DNA from: Aalborgiella sp043775055
GTDB lineage: Bacteria > Pseudomonadota > Gammaproteobacteria > Burkholderiales > Burkholderiaceae_C
DNA length: 17,615 nt
Direction of reading: 5' to 3'
Assembly: GCA_043775055.1 (NCBI GenBank)
Contig: JAYVSU010000064.1
Location: 1-17,615 of the forward strand
A program made the translations under genes and the position numbers. Positions within the stretch are counted from its first letter, which is position 1. The number at the start of each line of letters is the position of its first letter. Shown piece after piece: positions 17,253 to 17,615 of the stretch. Below the pieces are notes generated by a model. That model was not told where the DNA came from and made no database searches. It worked only from the letters and a program-made list of their open reading frames with translations.

Positions 17253-17615
17253 TCCCCGGAGTCGCCACCTGTACACACCGTTATGTTGTCATTTCGCTTG
17301 GCATTAATTACGAACACGGTTGCCCCGCTGAGGTTTGCAAACCCAACACCCACTACTACGGCACTGCAGACGTTCTTCGTAGTGGCACCGCTGGCGCAAA
17401 GAAACTCACCAAGAAGGGTAGGCGAAACACCGGTGACTGTGAGAGTCGGAGCGTACGGATCGGCATAGACAATACGGCTGTAAGTCGAATTTTTGATCCA
17501 GGCCCAATCGTCTTGGCCATTGTTGTAGGCCCATGTCCAGAACTCACCATAGTTGGCAGAGTTTGAGAACACTGTCCCGGTCCAAGTTGTACCCTGTCGG
17601 CAGTGTCCGGCCGAC
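17246..17615 (-). CDS. S1 family serine protease fragment, broken at both ends
   Basis: About 120 residues of a secreted chymotrypsin-fold protease. The window edge cuts it at the N-terminal side exactly before the catalytic-His motif (SAGHC, His at 17605-17603). The catalytic Asp lies in QDDWAWI (Asp at 17509-17507) and the catalytic Ser in CTGGDSG (Ser at 17260-17258). His-Asp and Asp-Ser distances of 32 and 83 residues are shorter than in trypsin and fit the streptogrisin/alpha-lytic type. The paired-cysteine motif LCASGATTKNVC matches the CRSG-TTGWHCG region of that type. After GDSG the frame leaves the family (expected Gly-Pro absent) and stops at a TAA at 17246. This type is typical of actinobacteria and some eukaryotes and is out of place beside glnE of a betaproteobacterium. 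It is probably foreign DNA; the gene is not expected to be functional here. Confidence 0.8.
   Translation of the reverse strand, partial: SAGHCRQGTTWTGTVFSNSANYGEFWTWAYNNGQDDWAWIKNSTYSRIVYADPYAPTLTVTGVSPTLLGEFLCASGATTKNVCSAVVVGVGFANLSGATVFVINAKRNDNITVCTGGDSGER
17249..17256. other. Junction between glnE and foreign protease fragment
   Basis: GlnE similarity on the + strand ends at about 17251 (after RRESYL), and serine-protease similarity on the - strand begins at about 17254, at the GDSG motif. Two unrelated genes are each cut inside a conserved core at the same point, without a repeat, transposase or target duplication visible. A misassembly or chimeric contig is the simplest reading; a genuine rearrangement is the alternative. 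Confidence 0.75.

Noticed and set aside
17253..17468. Continuation of the glnE frame past the junction as a novel C-terminal domain
   Set aside because: This stretch is antisense to a clear serine-protease coding frame with catalytic motifs, so the extra residues are an artefact of the join.
1..17615. CRISPR array, tRNA/rRNA genes, prophage, transposase, toxin-antitoxin or defence genes
   Set aside because: I looked for direct repeats with spacers, RNA gene signatures and hallmark proteins and saw none; nearly all of the window is taken up by the genes listed.

Overview
The window looks like chromosomal DNA of a betaproteobacterium, most likely Burkholderiales and probably Comamonadaceae. 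This rests on the protein types (single-chain indolepyruvate:ferredoxin oxidoreductase, a long YhdP, a GlnE of Burkholderiales type), on moderate base composition by eye, and on small TAGCTA-type palindromes that I recall as common in that family. Genus cannot be fixed from the sequence alone.

Layout, left to right. 1-2381 (-): valS, C-terminus outside the window. 2580-4748 (+): membrane-bound class III adenylate/guanylate cyclase with a periplasmic Cache sensor. 4749-4905: AT-rich convergent gap with a long inverted repeat and a small hairpin. 4906-8505 (-): fused indolepyruvate:ferredoxin oxidoreductase. 8506-8634: divergent control region with several dyads. 8635-9123 (+): Lrp/AsnC regulator, probably controlling the oxidoreductase. 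9136-10266 (-): lipoprotein murein transglycosylase MltA. 10265-10423 (+): 52-residue single-pass membrane protein that exactly fills the gap between mltA and the next gene. 10418-11245 (-): nitrilase-superfamily amidase. 11299-15534 (-): YhdP, AsmA-like phospholipid-transport family. 15672 to about 17252 (+): N-terminal half of glnE. From about 17254 to the right edge (-): a fragment of a secreted S1 serine protease unrelated to the rest.

Functionally there are three groups. The Lrp/AsnC gene and the oxidoreductase form a classical divergent regulator/target pair for aryl-pyruvate catabolism. yhdP, the amidase gene and mltA run in one direction and concern envelope maintenance plus metabolite repair, with the tiny membrane gene lying antisense between the last two. 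valS, glnE and the cyclase are housekeeping or signalling genes with no evident link to each other.

I do not see a convincing new multi-gene system, phage, CRISPR array or insertion sequence. The points most worth a second look are the abrupt glnE/serine-protease junction near 17253 (assembly chimera or real rearrangement), the small antisense membrane gene whose start codon interlocks with that of mltA in one CATG, the dyads of the Lrp-oxidoreductase control region, and the palindromic insertion inside glnE.
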